Shown one piece after another: positions 53,855-62,650 of a stretch of DNA of 64,000 nucleotides. The notes below the pieces were generated by a model. The model was given only the letters and a program-made list of their open reading frames with translations. It searched no databases and was not told the origin of the DNA. The stretch comes from G020350405 sp964513655 (GTDB lineage Bacteria > Planctomycetota > Phycisphaerae > Sedimentisphaerales > Anaerobacaceae). The position numbers and the translations under genes are program-made. Where the stretch lies: positions 3,620-67,619 of the forward strand of contig CAZENQ010000006.1 in assembly GCA_964513655.1 (NCBI GenBank), written 5' to 3'. The stretch's first letter is position 1. Every line of letters begins with the position of its first letter.

Positions 53855-54994
53855 ATGATATACCATCTGCTATGGAGCTTGCGCGAGGTTTTCACACACA
53901 GGCTCGGCTTCTACGCCTACCAGGATGTGATGTTTCGTTCCGTCGCCGCAATACTGACCAGCCTGGTGATTGCATTTATAATCGGTCCCAAAATCATCCG
54001 CTGGCTGATGAGGGAAAAAATCGGCGACCGCCCCGAGTTCCATCACGCCGCACTCAACGAATTAACCAAAGAAAAAGCAAATACACCCACCATGGGAGGC
54101 CTCATCATCATCCTCTCTGTCATCGCCACCACTCTGCTCTGGGCAAAGCTCAACAATCCCTTCGTCCAAAAGGCAATTATTTTGGTAATATGGTTCGGTG
54201 CCCTCGGCGGCGTCGACGACTGGCTAAAGCTCACCGCGGACATCCGACACCGAAGCAGAGACGGCCTCAAAGCCTGGGAAAAACTCATCTTCCAGATCGG
54301 GGGCGCCGTCTTGATAGCATCCTTCTTGTACGCCGACTTTGCCAACATAACAGATGGCAAACTCTTCTGGGTGCCGTTCTACAAGCACGGCCTGCCACTC
54401 GCAAACTGGATGTTCGTAGTAATTGCCATCTTCTACATTTCAGCCACCAGCAATGCCGTCAACCTCACCGATGGCATGGATGGGCTCGCAGCCGGCTGTG
54501 TCGGCATGGTCGCACTCGTCCTCGCCCTGCTCTGCTACGTCGCATCAGAGACAATGACAAGAACCAGCCCCGTTACTTGGGCCAGCTACCTCCTGCTGCC
54601 CGCTATCCCACAGGCCGGCGAATTAAGCATCTTCTATTCCGCAATCATAGGCGCCGCCCTCGGATTCTTGTGGTACAACTGCCATCCCGCTCAGACATTT
54701 ATGGGCGACGTTGGTTCCCTCCCATTGGGAGCTGCTATGGGTTACGGTGCGCTGGTAACAAGAAACGAAATCCTCCTTCTAATCATAGGAGGTGTATTTG
54801 TTGTCGAACTTGCCAGCGTAGTCTTGCAGGTCGCCTGTTTCAAGTACACCGGCGGAAAAAGACTCTTCAGATGTGCTCCAATCCACCATCACTTCCACCT
54901 GATGGGATGGAGCGAGCCGCAGGTCGTCGTGCGTTTCTGGCTCCTTGCCGCCGCATTCGCCGCCATCGCGCTCGCCACACTCAAAATCCGCTAA
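53855..54994 (+). CDS. mraY: Phospho-N-acetylmuramoyl-pentapeptide transferase
   Basis: Makes lipid I by moving phospho-MurNAc-pentapeptide to undecaprenyl phosphate, in the membrane. 379 residues, about ten membrane helices. TPTMGGLIIILSVIATTLLW, GGVDDWLKLTADIRHRSRDG, SNAVNLTDGMDGLAAGC (catalytic Asp) and FMGDVGSLPLGAAMGYGALV, and the HHH motif in RCAPIHHHFHLMGWSEPQVV, are all present. Downstream, murD, ftsW and murG, which usually follow, are missing from this window. Confidence 0.95.
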   Translation: MIYHLLWSLREVFTHRLGFYAYQDVMFRSVAAILTSLVIAFIIGPKIIRWLMREKIGDRPEFHHAALNELTKEKANTPTMGGLIIILSVIATTLLWAKLNNPFVQKAIILVIWFGALGGVDDWLKLTADIRHRSRDGLKAWEKLIFQIGGAVLIASFLYADFANITDGKLFWVPFYKHGLPLANWMFVVIAIFYISATSNAVNLTDGMDGLAAGCVGMVALVLALLCYVASETMTRTSPVTWASYLLLPAIPQAGELSIFYSAIIGAALGFLWYNCHPAQTFMGDVGSLPLGAAMGYGALVTRNEILLLIIGGVFVVELASVVLQVACFKYTGGKRLFRCAPIHHHFHLMGWSEPQVVVRFWLLAAAFAAIALATLKIR

Positions 54995-55222
54995 TGTCAC
55001 CGACATAAGCACCCGGCCCACGCTAAACCGTGAAAAAAATCTCGAAAATCTAAAGTTTCATCTATCTTAAGCCGAATAATAACACAGAACTATATTGGGG
55101 CAATTGAACTGTCCTCGGGGTACATTGTTCCAAGATGACTGTAATTTACCACTGAATTGCTCTGCCTGCGGGCACATAAGTACGGTCAGTATCTGCAAAT
55201 GAATTGCTGAAAGGAAACTCGA

Positions 55223-55636
55223 ATGCAAAAAGCAAGAGATATCATGACAAAAAGCGTAATCAGCGTAAAAAAAGACACGCCGATATTTGACGCTCTCGAA
55301 ATCTTGACAGCCAACAACATCACCGGCATACCAGTCGTCAGAGAAGACATGATTTTGGTCGGTGTCCTTTCAGAAAAAGATGCTCTCCGCCTCGTCTACA
55401 ATCAGGACGATGCCGAACAAAAAACAGTCGATGATTTCATGACCCAGCCTGCAATTCACTTTGACTCAAATGAGAGCTTCTTGGACATCTGCGACTGTCT
55501 GGCTACGAACCACTTCAGAAGAATCCCCGTCACATCAGAAGGAAAGCTCGTCGGCATCATAAGCCGAAGAGACATCATCAACTATATCCTCCGGCAAAGA
55601 CCTAAGCCCGCCGTCCCCACGGAGGCGCCGCAATAA
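55223..55636 (+). CDS. CBS-pair domain protein
   Basis: 137 residues, two CBS motifs: KARDIMTKSVISVKKDTPIF with NNITGIPVVREDMILVGVLS, and TVDDFMTQPAIHFDSNESFL with FRRIPVTSEGKLVGIISRRD. CBS pairs bind adenine nucleotides and gate partner proteins; no partner domain is present. AAAGGAAACTC precedes the ATG. Confidence 0.9.
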   Translation: MQKARDIMTKSVISVKKDTPIFDALEILTANNITGIPVVREDMILVGVLSEKDALRLVYNQDDAEQKTVDDFMTQPAIHFDSNESFLDICDCLATNHFRRIPVTSEGKLVGIISRRDIINYILRQRPKPAVPTEAPQ

Positions 55637-55668
55637 CGACTCCTGCCGCCTCCAAAAGAGCCGCTTGC

Positions 55669-55959
55669 CTACCCGTCGAAATCCTCTTCGATATGAATCT
55701 GGACGTTCTCCCTATATCCCCCCGAACGGCTGGAATTTATCTTGTCTATCTTCCGCTGCGCTAGATATATCTTCGCAGCGGTAATTCCACAACCCATCCC
55801 CCCAATAAAAAACACGCCCGCTGCAAGAAGTGCAAACAGCTCCGGCAGCGATATTATAAGCACCCCAAAACCAATCAGCAGCAGACCAACAACAAATATC
55901 CCGTATGCAACACTCCTTGATGCGCGGGATATCGCGTCTGTATAATATCGAAAGACCAT
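55669..55959 (-). CDS. Small two-helix membrane protein
   Basis: 96 residues. Two hydrophobic segments (residues ~18-40, SVAYGIFVVGLLLIGFGVLI, and ~43-66, LFALLAAGVFFIGGMGCGIT) are followed by a charged cytoplasmic tail (KIYLAQRKIDKINSSRSGGY, ending HIEEDFDG). Not recognised. It lies 75 bp downstream of groL on the same strand. Confidence 0.55.
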   Translation of the reverse strand: MVFRYYTDAISRASRSVAYGIFVVGLLLIGFGVLIISLPELFALLAAGVFFIGGMGCGITAAKIYLAQRKIDKINSSRSGGYRENVQIHIEEDFDG

Positions 55960-55980
55960 AATTCATACCTCACATCCCGT

Positions 55981-56021
55981 GCCCTGTGAGCCGAACTCGC
56001 AACGAGCGCCGACTCACGGGC
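55981..56021 (-). terminator. Long imperfect stem-loop after groL
   Basis: GCCC-T-GTGAG at 55981-55990 pairs with CTCAC-GGGC at 56013-56021, and an inner CTCG/CGAG stem closes the apex. No T-run follows on the minus strand, so it could be a factor-dependent terminator or a 3' stabiliser separating groL from the small membrane gene. Confidence 0.4.
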
Positions 56022-56034
56022 TGTGGGCGATGAA

Positions 56035-57657
56035 CTAATACATTCCGCCGCCCGGCGGCATCGGAGGCGCCTCCTTCTTCTCAGGTATCTCACTGACTAT
56101 CGCATCCGTAGTCAACAGCAGCGATGCAATCGACGCACCGTTCTGCAGTGCCGCACGCTCCACCTTCGTCGGAACTATCACGCCGAAATCTATCATATCG
56201 CCGTATTTCTTACGCAGAGCATCATATCCGAAGTTCTTCTCCTTGCTCTCCATGACCTTCTGTGCGACTATCGAGCCGTCAAGTCCCGCGTTCTCGGCAA
56301 TCTGCTTGACCGGTGCAACCACCGCTCGGCGAACTATATCAACCCCTATCTTCGCGTCACCGCTGACCTTGATTTTATCCAATGCCGACAACGTTCGCAG
56401 CATCGGCACACCGCCGCCGGGCAAAATTCCTTCTTCAACCGCCGCCCGGCAGGCATGAAGAGCATCCTCTACTCGGGCCTTCTTTTCCTTCATCTCCGCT
56501 TCCGTCGCCGCTCCTACATTTATCTGCGCCACGCCGCCCGCCAACTTCGCTAATCTCTCCTGCAGCTTCTCGATATCGTAATCACTCGTCGAACGGTCTA
56601 TCTCCGTCTTAAGCTGCTCTATCCTGCCCTTTATCTCAGCCGAATCCCCCGCGCCTTCGATAATCGTCGTCGTGTCCTTGTCGATAGTAATGCGCTTCGC
56701 TCGGCCTAATTGGCTCAGCTCGATGTTCTCTAACTCTAATCCCAAATCTTCGAATATCGCCTGGCCGCCGGTCAAAACCGCGATATCATTGAGCATCGCC
56801 TTTCGCCTGTCGCCGAAACCGGGAGCCTTCACAGCCGCTACCTGAAGCACGCCCCGAAGCTTGTTCACCACCAGTGTAGCAAGCGCCTCGCCCTCAACGT
56901 CTTCGGCGATAATCAGTAAAGGTTTGCCCTGCTTGGCCACCTTCTCAAGCATCGGAACAAACGATTTCACCGAGCTGATTTTCTTCTCGTGAACCAGAAT
57001 ATACGGCTTATCTAAAACTACCGTCATATTCTCTAAATTAGTGATAAAGTGCGGGCTCAGATAACCCTTGTCAAACTGCATCCCCTCCACCAGCTCCACC
57101 GTCGTCTCTAACGACTGGCCCTCTTCCACAGTGATAACGCCGTCCTTGCCTACCCGGTTCATCGCCTCTGCCATCTTCTTGCCTATCTCAACATCCTGGT
57201 TCGCAGAACACGTCGCTACCTGCTCTATCTGCATGCCCGACTCAATTGGTATGCTCATCGCCTGCATCTCCTCTACTATCCTGTCCACCGCAAGTTCGAC
57301 TCCACGCTTTACCTTCATCGCATCGGCACCCGCCGTGATGTTCATAAGCCCTTCCTCGAATATACTCTCGGCAAGAATCGTCGCCGTCGTCGTACCGTCA
57401 CCTGCAACACTCGATGTCTTGGACGCGACCTCCTTCACCATCTGCGCACCCATATTCTCGTACGAGTCCTCCAGCTCAATCTCCTTCGCTACCGTCACGC
57501 CGTCCTTGGTTACCGTTGGCGAACCGAACGATTTCTCCAAAACCACGTTCCTGCCGCAGGGACCCAAAGTTATCCGAACAGCCTTCGTCAGCTTCTCTAC
57601 GCCTGCCCGGATTGCTGTACGTGCGTCAGTACCAAAAGCTATCTTTTTAGCTGCCAT
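56035..57657 (-). CDS. groL: Chaperonin GroEL
   Basis: 540 residues, 60-kDa chaperonin subunit that folds proteins in a 14-mer cage. TDARTAIRAGVEKLTKAVRI, GPCGRNVVLEKSFGSPTVTK, AGDGTTTATILAESIFEEGL and LPGGGVPMLRTLSALDKIKV (ATP site) are all present. The tail is PPMPPGGGMY, a short GGM form ending in Y. Encoded 54 bp after groES on the same strand. No CIRCE element lies in front of the operon. Confidence 0.96.
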   Translation of the reverse strand: MAAKKIAFGTDARTAIRAGVEKLTKAVRITLGPCGRNVVLEKSFGSPTVTKDGVTVAKEIELEDSYENMGAQMVKEVASKTSSVAGDGTTTATILAESIFEEGLMNITAGADAMKVKRGVELAVDRIVEEMQAMSIPIESGMQIEQVATCSANQDVEIGKKMAEAMNRVGKDGVITVEEGQSLETTVELVEGMQFDKGYLSPHFITNLENMTVVLDKPYILVHEKKISSVKSFVPMLEKVAKQGKPLLIIAEDVEGEALATLVVNKLRGVLQVAAVKAPGFGDRRKAMLNDIAVLTGGQAIFEDLGLELENIELSQLGRAKRITIDKDTTTIIEGAGDSAEIKGRIEQLKTEIDRSTSDYDIEKLQERLAKLAGGVAQINVGAATEAEMKEKKARVEDALHACRAAVEEGILPGGGVPMLRTLSALDKIKVSGDAKIGVDIVRRAVVAPVKQIAENAGLDGSIVAQKVMESKEKNFGYDALRKKYGDMIDFGVIVPTKVERAALQNGASIASLLLTTDAIVSEIPEKKEAPPMPPGGGMY

Positions 57658-57711
57658 CTCGTTCTCCTTTCGTTAGCGCATAGCGACTGCCTCGCCGCTG
57701 TCCGCTGAACT

Positions 57712-58002
57712 TTATTTCTCAATTACTGCCAAAATATCCGACTCATTCATAATCAGGTGCTCTTTGCCGTCTATCTTCACGTCCGTACCTGCGTAGCTCG
57801 TAAAAAGCACCGTATCACCCTTTTTTACCTGCATCTTCCTGACCGTCCCGTCATCCAGTACTTTGCCGCTGCCTACCGCCACAACCTTGCCTCTCTGAGG
57901 TTTTTCCTTCGCAGTGTCCGGCAGAACTATCCCGCCCGCCGTCTGCGTCTCCGCTTCCAGACGCTGCACAAGTACTCTATCTGCCAATGGTCGAATCTTC
58001 AT
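57712..58002 (-). CDS. groS: Co-chaperonin GroES
   Basis: 96 residues. MKIRPLADRVLVQRLEAETQ, then AGGIVLPDTAKEKPQRGKVV (mobile loop), GDTVLFTSYAGTDVKIDGKE and LIMNESDILAVIE at the end. It caps GroEL. AAAGGAGAAAGG precedes the ATG. It lies 87 bp after the REC gene, which is first in the operon. Confidence 0.96.
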   Translation of the reverse strand: MKIRPLADRVLVQRLEAETQTAGGIVLPDTAKEKPQRGKVVAVGSGKVLDDGTVRKMQVKKGDTVLFTSYAGTDVKIDGKEHLIMNESDILAVIEK

Positions 58003-58089
58003 TTGTCCTTTCTCCTTTCAATAAACTTCTGTAACCTTTAGCGTTTTCTTCTTTCTCCTTGTTCTATCTGCTGATTCCCTGCTATACAC

Positions 58090-58500
58090 CTACTCCGCAA
58101 AAATATAGCTGTCATACTTTCGTATAAAAAGCCTGTTCAGCTGCTCACGCAACACCTCCATCTCCACCGGCTTGTCAATAACGCTGAAAACGTCAAGTTC
58201 CAGCGCCTTGCCCAGCAAAGCCTCTCCTGCGGCGCTGCACAGCAAAATACACGGAATCAGCGGATGGTCCATACGAATAATCTTTATCGTCGCCAGACCG
58301 CCCCCGACAGTATCTATATCAACTATCGTCGTGTGAATCCGTCTCCGCTCAATTATATTGACAAACTCTCCCACGCTCTCGGCTACAAGCAGGTTCACTC
58401 CTCTTGGCCGAAATATATCCCGTACTGCCGCAGGCCATGCCCACTGGGCACCGCCTGCCAGCACATTAACCTCATCCAGTTTGTCTCGCATCGCAACCAT
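58090..58500 (-). CDS. Degenerate response-regulator receiver protein
   Basis: 136 residues, one REC fold and no output domain. The phospho-acceptor site is TTIVDIDTVGGG (Asp 61), the Ser/Thr is in LLCSAAGEA (Ser 89), and Lys 110 is in SVIDKPVEMEVL. The first acidic pair of receivers is missing (VLAGGAQW at that place), so phosphorylation is questionable. It is the first gene behind the sigma-54 promoter and precedes groES by 87 bp, so it is probably co-expressed with the chaperonin. Confidence 0.75.
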   Translation of the reverse strand: MVAMRDKLDEVNVLAGGAQWAWPAAVRDIFRPRGVNLLVAESVGEFVNIIERRRIHTTIVDIDTVGGGLATIKIIRMDHPLIPCILLCSAAGEALLGKALELDVFSVIDKPVEMEVLREQLNRLFIRKYDSYIFAE

Positions 58501-58554
58501 AATTCTCTAAACTGCACACTCATAGCATAAGCGCCTGTGTGCTCCTGTAATCTA

Positions 58555-58571
58555 CGCAAATATCGTGCCAA
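58555..58571 (-). promoter_or_regulatory. Sigma-54 promoter of REC-groES-groEL
   Basis: On the minus strand TTGGCACGATATTTGCG matches the -24/-12 consensus (TTGGCACG-N4-TTGC) with the GG and GC exactly ten bases apart. The predicted start of RNA is near 58545, about 45 bp before the REC start. No second promoter is seen before groES. It would need an RpoN activator, none of which is encoded here. Confidence 0.75.
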
Positions 58572-58740
58572 ATGCTCCGCTACACAACCATATCATCGCA
58601 AGTGCTTATCTCAAAGCAGCTTACCGCACAACACCCCAAAATGCCCCCATCTGCCAAAATCCCCACCCAAAACCTCTCTGCCTGCCACCCTGACAGCCCG
58701 CCCCCCCATGAGAACCAGCTAAATCCCCCCTCGATGCATT

Positions 58741-60996
58741 TCATTTGCCCTCCAAAACAGCCTTCCTCTCCAGAGCGGCCTCCAACTGTTCCCGCGCCCT
58801 CGAAAGATTAGGGTCCAAACCAACAGCACTGCGAAACTCCTTAATCGCCTCGTCTAAAGAGCCTTTTTGAGCCAATAGGACCCCTAAGTTACAGTGCATC
58901 TCCGCGTCATCGGGATGAATTCGCAGAACCTCACGAAACTGCTCTATCGCCTTATCCATCTGCTGCCGATTCGCAAAGATTACTCCCAAACTGTAATGTG
59001 CCTGCGCAAAATCCGGGTTTAACTCAATCGCTTTCTCATAGTGTATCGCCGCCTCATCATATTTCCCCTGCCCGTCCAGCGCCAATCCAAGCCCGTAGTG
59101 GGCCTCCATATCATCCGGCCTGAGTCGCAGCGCTTCACTATACTCAACAATCGCCTCCTCGCTCTTGCCTTGACCGGCCAACGCCTTCGCAAGATTATAG
59201 TGCGCCGCCGTAAAATCGCTCTTCAGATCCAGCGCCTTCCTGTAACACGCAATCTCCTCTTCAACTCGCCCCGCCTTCCCAAGCGCACCGCCCAGGTTTG
59301 TCAACACCCCCGCGGACTCAGGCTCTAATTCCAGTGCCTTGTTATAATGTTCGATCGCCTCCTCATACCTACCCTTCTTCACCAGAGCCAGACCAAAATT
59401 GTTAAGCGCCTCCATGTCCTTCGCATCTATCTCTAACTGCTTCTCGTAGTAACTTATCGCCTCGTCAACATGACCCGTCTTCGCCAACGCCGTCGCTAAA
59501 TAAAAAAACGTCCGCCCGTGCTTCTCCTTCAACCGAAGCACAGTACGATACGCCTCAATCGCCTCCCCATATCTCCTTTCCAGCCCCAGTGCTATACCAA
59601 GGTTATAATGCGCCTCCACGTAATCGCGATGCAGTTCAATCGCCCGCTTGTAGTGCGCAATTGCTTCATTATTGTCTTTCTCTCTCAGATACTCATTGCC
59701 GAGATTAAGATGCGCTATATAGTTGTCCTTCGTCACCTCAAGAGTACGCGTAAAAAGCGTAAACCCGCTCCGCCAGTAACCCAGCTGGACCCACGTGCAT
59801 ATCATCAAAGCACAAATGCATATGCCCGCCGCTACCCCGGCAGCAATCCGCCGCAAACGTAATCGTCCGACAAATTCACCAACACCCCAGGCTGCAGCAA
59901 CAAACACCCCAATCGTAGGCACATACAGCCACCTGTCAGCCGTCGCCGGCCACAGACCAGCCTGAACCAAACCGATAACCGGTACTAATGTCCCGACATA
60001 CCACAGCCACCCAACTGCCGGGTATCGCTTCCTCCGAAATACCCAGACTAACAAAAAAGTCAAAAACACCAAGAATAAAAATGCCCCTGCACTCTGCCAA
60101 ACCGCCACGCCCTCCGGATACGGATAAAAGACCGCCAATCCCCGCGGCAGAATTAGCTTGCCCAGGTAACTCACATAAGAAACAAGACCCTGCCCGATAC
60201 GCAGCTTCATCGGTACTAAATCCGTCGATATTGTTATACCGAGACGACGAACAGACAGTGATGACAAATAAACCGATATCCCCGAAAAGATAAAGAACGG
60301 AACCTTCTCCCACACCAAACGAAATATTTGCGACCTTCGCTCGCCCGCCTTTGCCTGGCTGCCCTCACCCCCGGAATCCAGCCGACCAAAAGGCCAATAG
60401 TCCAAAACAAGCATCACAAAAGGCAGAGTAACCAGCATCGGCTTAGACAATAGGCCCAAAACAAACAGCAAAAGAGTAACTAAATATCGCCCCGCCCCGC
60501 CTCGCCGAACATAACTCACGTACCCCCACATCGTCAAAAGCCAAAACAGCGTACTAAGAACGTTTTTACGCTCCGCTATCCACGCCACAGAATCCACATT
60601 AACCGGATGCAGTGCAAACACCGCCGCCACAAATGCGCTCCTCCACACCGCCCCCGTCATTGCCCTAAAAACCAGAAACACTAACAGACCATTGGCTACA
60701 TGAATAATAAGGTTAGTCAGATGATGCAGACCCGGCCGCAAACCATACAGCTCGCAATCCAGCATATGAGAAAACCACGTCAGCGGATGCCAGTAGCTCA
60801 CCTTCCCCGCAGTAAACGCCCACCTGATGTTCTCAAGGCTGAATCCCGTATTCACATATTCATTTTCCGTAACATAAATCGGGTCATCAAAATTGACAAA
60901 ATCACTCCTGAGGACCTGCCAGTATACCCCAAACGTTGCCCCAGCCAGAAAAATACATATCAAAGCAACTTTGTACCTCTCGAATACGTCCGTCAT
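58741..60996 (-). CDS. TMTC-like membrane protein with TPR repeats
   Basis: 751 residues from ATG 60996. The first half is a polytopic glycosyltransferase-C-like region with about ten helices: LRSDFVNFDDPIYVTENEYV (GT-C Asp motif), NGLLVFLVFRAMTGAVWRSA, FALHPVNVDSVAWIAERKNV and LLSKPMLVTLPFVMLVLDYW. The second half has about nine TPR units (for example EAIEHYNKALELEPESAGVL). This TMTC-type architecture is common in planctomycetes and bacterial candidates for protein O-mannosylation; the donor and target are unknown. The frame extends to 61083. Divergent from the PPC gene. Confidence 0.85.
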   Translation of the reverse strand: MTDVFERYKVALICIFLAGATFGVYWQVLRSDFVNFDDPIYVTENEYVNTGFSLENIRWAFTAGKVSYWHPLTWFSHMLDCELYGLRPGLHHLTNLIIHVANGLLVFLVFRAMTGAVWRSAFVAAVFALHPVNVDSVAWIAERKNVLSTLFWLLTMWGYVSYVRRGGAGRYLVTLLLFVLGLLSKPMLVTLPFVMLVLDYWPFGRLDSGGEGSQAKAGERRSQIFRLVWEKVPFFIFSGISVYLSSLSVRRLGITISTDLVPMKLRIGQGLVSYVSYLGKLILPRGLAVFYPYPEGVAVWQSAGAFLFLVFLTFLLVWVFRRKRYPAVGWLWYVGTLVPVIGLVQAGLWPATADRWLYVPTIGVFVAAAWGVGEFVGRLRLRRIAAGVAAGICICALMICTWVQLGYWRSGFTLFTRTLEVTKDNYIAHLNLGNEYLREKDNNEAIAHYKRAIELHRDYVEAHYNLGIALGLERRYGEAIEAYRTVLRLKEKHGRTFFYLATALAKTGHVDEAISYYEKQLEIDAKDMEALNNFGLALVKKGRYEEAIEHYNKALELEPESAGVLTNLGGALGKAGRVEEEIACYRKALDLKSDFTAAHYNLAKALAGQGKSEEAIVEYSEALRLRPDDMEAHYGLGLALDGQGKYDEAAIHYEKAIELNPDFAQAHYSLGVIFANRQQMDKAIEQFREVLRIHPDDAEMHCNLGVLLAQKGSLDEAIKEFRSAVGLDPNLSRAREQLEAALERKAVLEGK

Positions 60997-61132
60997 AGAC
61001 AGAAATTTAATCGTTATACTACCGTTTGTCCCGAAATTTTTTCCCCACTCCCCCAAAACCGCAGGCGCACACCCCTTTCCCAATAATCAATTGTTTACCT
61101 CGTCCGCTCATGCCCCGCTCGCCAAATCTCTG

Positions 61133-61161
61133 TTGACTTTTTCACTCCCCCGCGTTATCTC
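61133..61161 (+). promoter_or_regulatory. Promoter of the PPC lipoprotein gene
   Basis: TTGACT (61133-61138), a 17-base spacer and TATCTC (61156-61161). RNA would start near 61168, downstream of the only TTG in the upstream frame (61133). This supports a start near 61217. Confidence 0.5.
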
Positions 61162-61216
61162 TGTTAAAAATTACAGAACCAATAACCCAGCCGTACATTC
61201 AAACACAGGAGGCATT

Positions 61217-61729
61217 ATAAAAACAATAATCTCCCTGACAGCGGTAATACTCCTCGCCGGTATTCTAAGCTGCACAACCCAGACCGCGCCCGACCCCTAT
61301 GCGTCTCCGGCCCCCGCCGTCCACACAATCAACACCAGCTTCAGCCGTATCGTCATAATTCGCCTCAAATACGGCACTGACCTGCTCGCCGGACTCCGCC
61401 AGGCCATCCAGGAAGAGAAAATCAAAAACGCCGTCATCCTCTCCGGCATGGGTTCACTAACCCAGTATAACGTCCACACCGTCGCCAACAAAACCTTCCC
61501 GGTAGAAGGCCTCTCCATGAAAGATGATACCCCCGAGGACCTCCTCGCCGTCAACGGCTACATAATGGACGGCCGGGTCCACTGCCACATCACTTTTACA
61601 GACGAGAAAAGAGCCCTCGGCGGCCATCTCGACCCCGGTACAAAAGCCTTCACATTCGCCATCTTCACGCTCGGAGTCCTCGATGAGCCCGTCAACCTAA
61701 AAAGAATCGACGACTACACCTGGCACTAA
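61217..61729 (+). CDS. PPC (DUF296) domain lipoprotein, probable AUA start
   Basis: 170 residues. A perfect AGGAGG (61207-61212) lies four bases before an ATA at 61217. Read from there, the product begins with a textbook lipoprotein signal: x-KTIISLTAVILLAGILSC with lipobox AGILSC. No ATG, GTG or TTG is in frame between the promoter and 61217. The mature part is a PPC/DUF296 domain: RIVIIRLKYGTDLLAGLRQA, NAVILSGMGSLTQYNVHTVA and DGRVHCHITFTDEKRALGGH (family GxxHxHxxxxD...GGHL). Secreted PPC proteins bind small ligands or metals; the function is unknown. Divergent from the TPR gene. Confidence 0.8.
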   Translation: MKTIISLTAVILLAGILSCTTQTAPDPYASPAPAVHTINTSFSRIVIIRLKYGTDLLAGLRQAIQEEKIKNAVILSGMGSLTQYNVHTVANKTFPVEGLSMKDDTPEDLLAVNGYIMDGRVHCHITFTDEKRALGGHLDPGTKAFTFAIFTLGVLDEPVNLKRIDDYTWH

Positions 61730-61796
61730 AAAACAACGAGAAATACCCCCTTTGCTCGCTTGCTTCTCCCTCGGCCCCTTTAATGTGTGCGCATAA

Positions 61797-62160
61797 AAAA
61801 AACCAGGGCCGGGATGCGGAGGGAGGGAGGGAGGAAAAACCCAGCCCTGGAAACTGTACGAAACACTGTTTTCTTGTTTCTAAGTACTTCTCACTGCATC
61901 AGTCCTTATACCAACAAAAAATCCTGCCCATCCCTCTCACATTAAAAAAACCAGGGCTGGGACGCGGAGGGAGGGAGGGAGGAAAAACCCAGCCCTGGAA
62001 ATTGTACGAAATACCGTTTTCTTATTTCTAAGAGCTTCTCGCCGCCTCAGTCCTTATACCAACAAAAAATCCTGCCCATCCCTCTCGCATTAAAAAAACC
62101 AGGGCTGGGACGCGGAGGGAGGGAGGAGAGGAAAACCCAGCCCCGGAATTAAAACTATTT
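61797..62160 (+). repeat. 148-bp tandem repeat with hairpin and G-rich loop
   Basis: Three copies begin at 61803, 61951 and 62099, exactly 148 bp apart; the last is truncated. Each has CCAGGGCTGGG (or C at position 8) pairing with CCCAGCCCTGG (61840-61850, 61988-61998, 62136-62146). The loop is GGAGGGAGGGAGGGAGG-like, so it can form a G-quadruplex. Copy 2 pairs perfectly; copies 1 and 3 have one mismatch each. The linkers are also conserved, including TCCTTATACCAACAAAAAAT. No coding role is seen. Confidence 0.9.
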
Positions 62161-62650
62161 ACATTTCACAGTATTCTCTGAGAAATACCCTTCGCTAACC
62201 CACACACGCTAACATTCTCTACACCTATATACTACCACTTCCCTGTTAGCCTGTCAACCCCCTAAAAAATTTTTTTTTCGCTTCCTCACCCGACCTGCCT
62301 CCTGACCTGTATCCCCGATATTTTGCTTCCTCGATTCACCCCCGCCAAACCCGCAAATCCTCCGTTTCGTACGCTCCAGTCCCGCTATCTCTCGCCCGTG
62401 TCCCCACCACCTTCCGCAACTCCTGATTTTCACATTCGTTATTCCTTAGTGCTGCATCACCGCCTGCCTGTCCTGGGCGAAGTCGAAGGGCCTGTCCGCC
62501 GCAAGGCGGCGAAGCAGTGTCCCCCATTCGTCACCTGCTCCCCTCTCATTGCCAGCAGGCCGCTCTACGGCCGATGCGCCAATCTCAAATACAATAATCA
62601 ATCATTGCTCATCAATTATAATTTGACACCCTTCCTCCCCCCTTTATCTA
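62161..62650. other. Non-coding gap between repeat and secreted-gene fossils
   Basis: No gene supported. An open frame (62323-62739) is low-complexity. A run TCCTGGGCGAAGTCGAAGGG near 62478 resembles a short interspersed palindromic motif seen in many environmental genomes, and CCGCC-GCAA-GGCGG (about 62497-62510) is a small tetraloop hairpin. Confidence 0.45.

Noticed and set aside
58003..58089. CIRCE operator before groES
   Set aside because: No TTAGCACTC-N9-GAGTGCTAA or near match is present in this gap or upstream of the REC gene.
60893..61216. N-terminal extension of the PPC protein from 60893
   Set aside because: This part is antisense to the TPR gene and overlaps the promoter; the lipoprotein signal begins at 61217.
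61783..62031. Open frame through the 148-bp repeat
   Set aside because: It only exists because the repeat lacks stops in that frame; the translation repeats with the DNA and has no protein features.
61797..62160. CRISPR array
   Set aside because: The unit is 148 bp with conserved linkers, not short repeats with unique spacers, and no cas gene is nearby.
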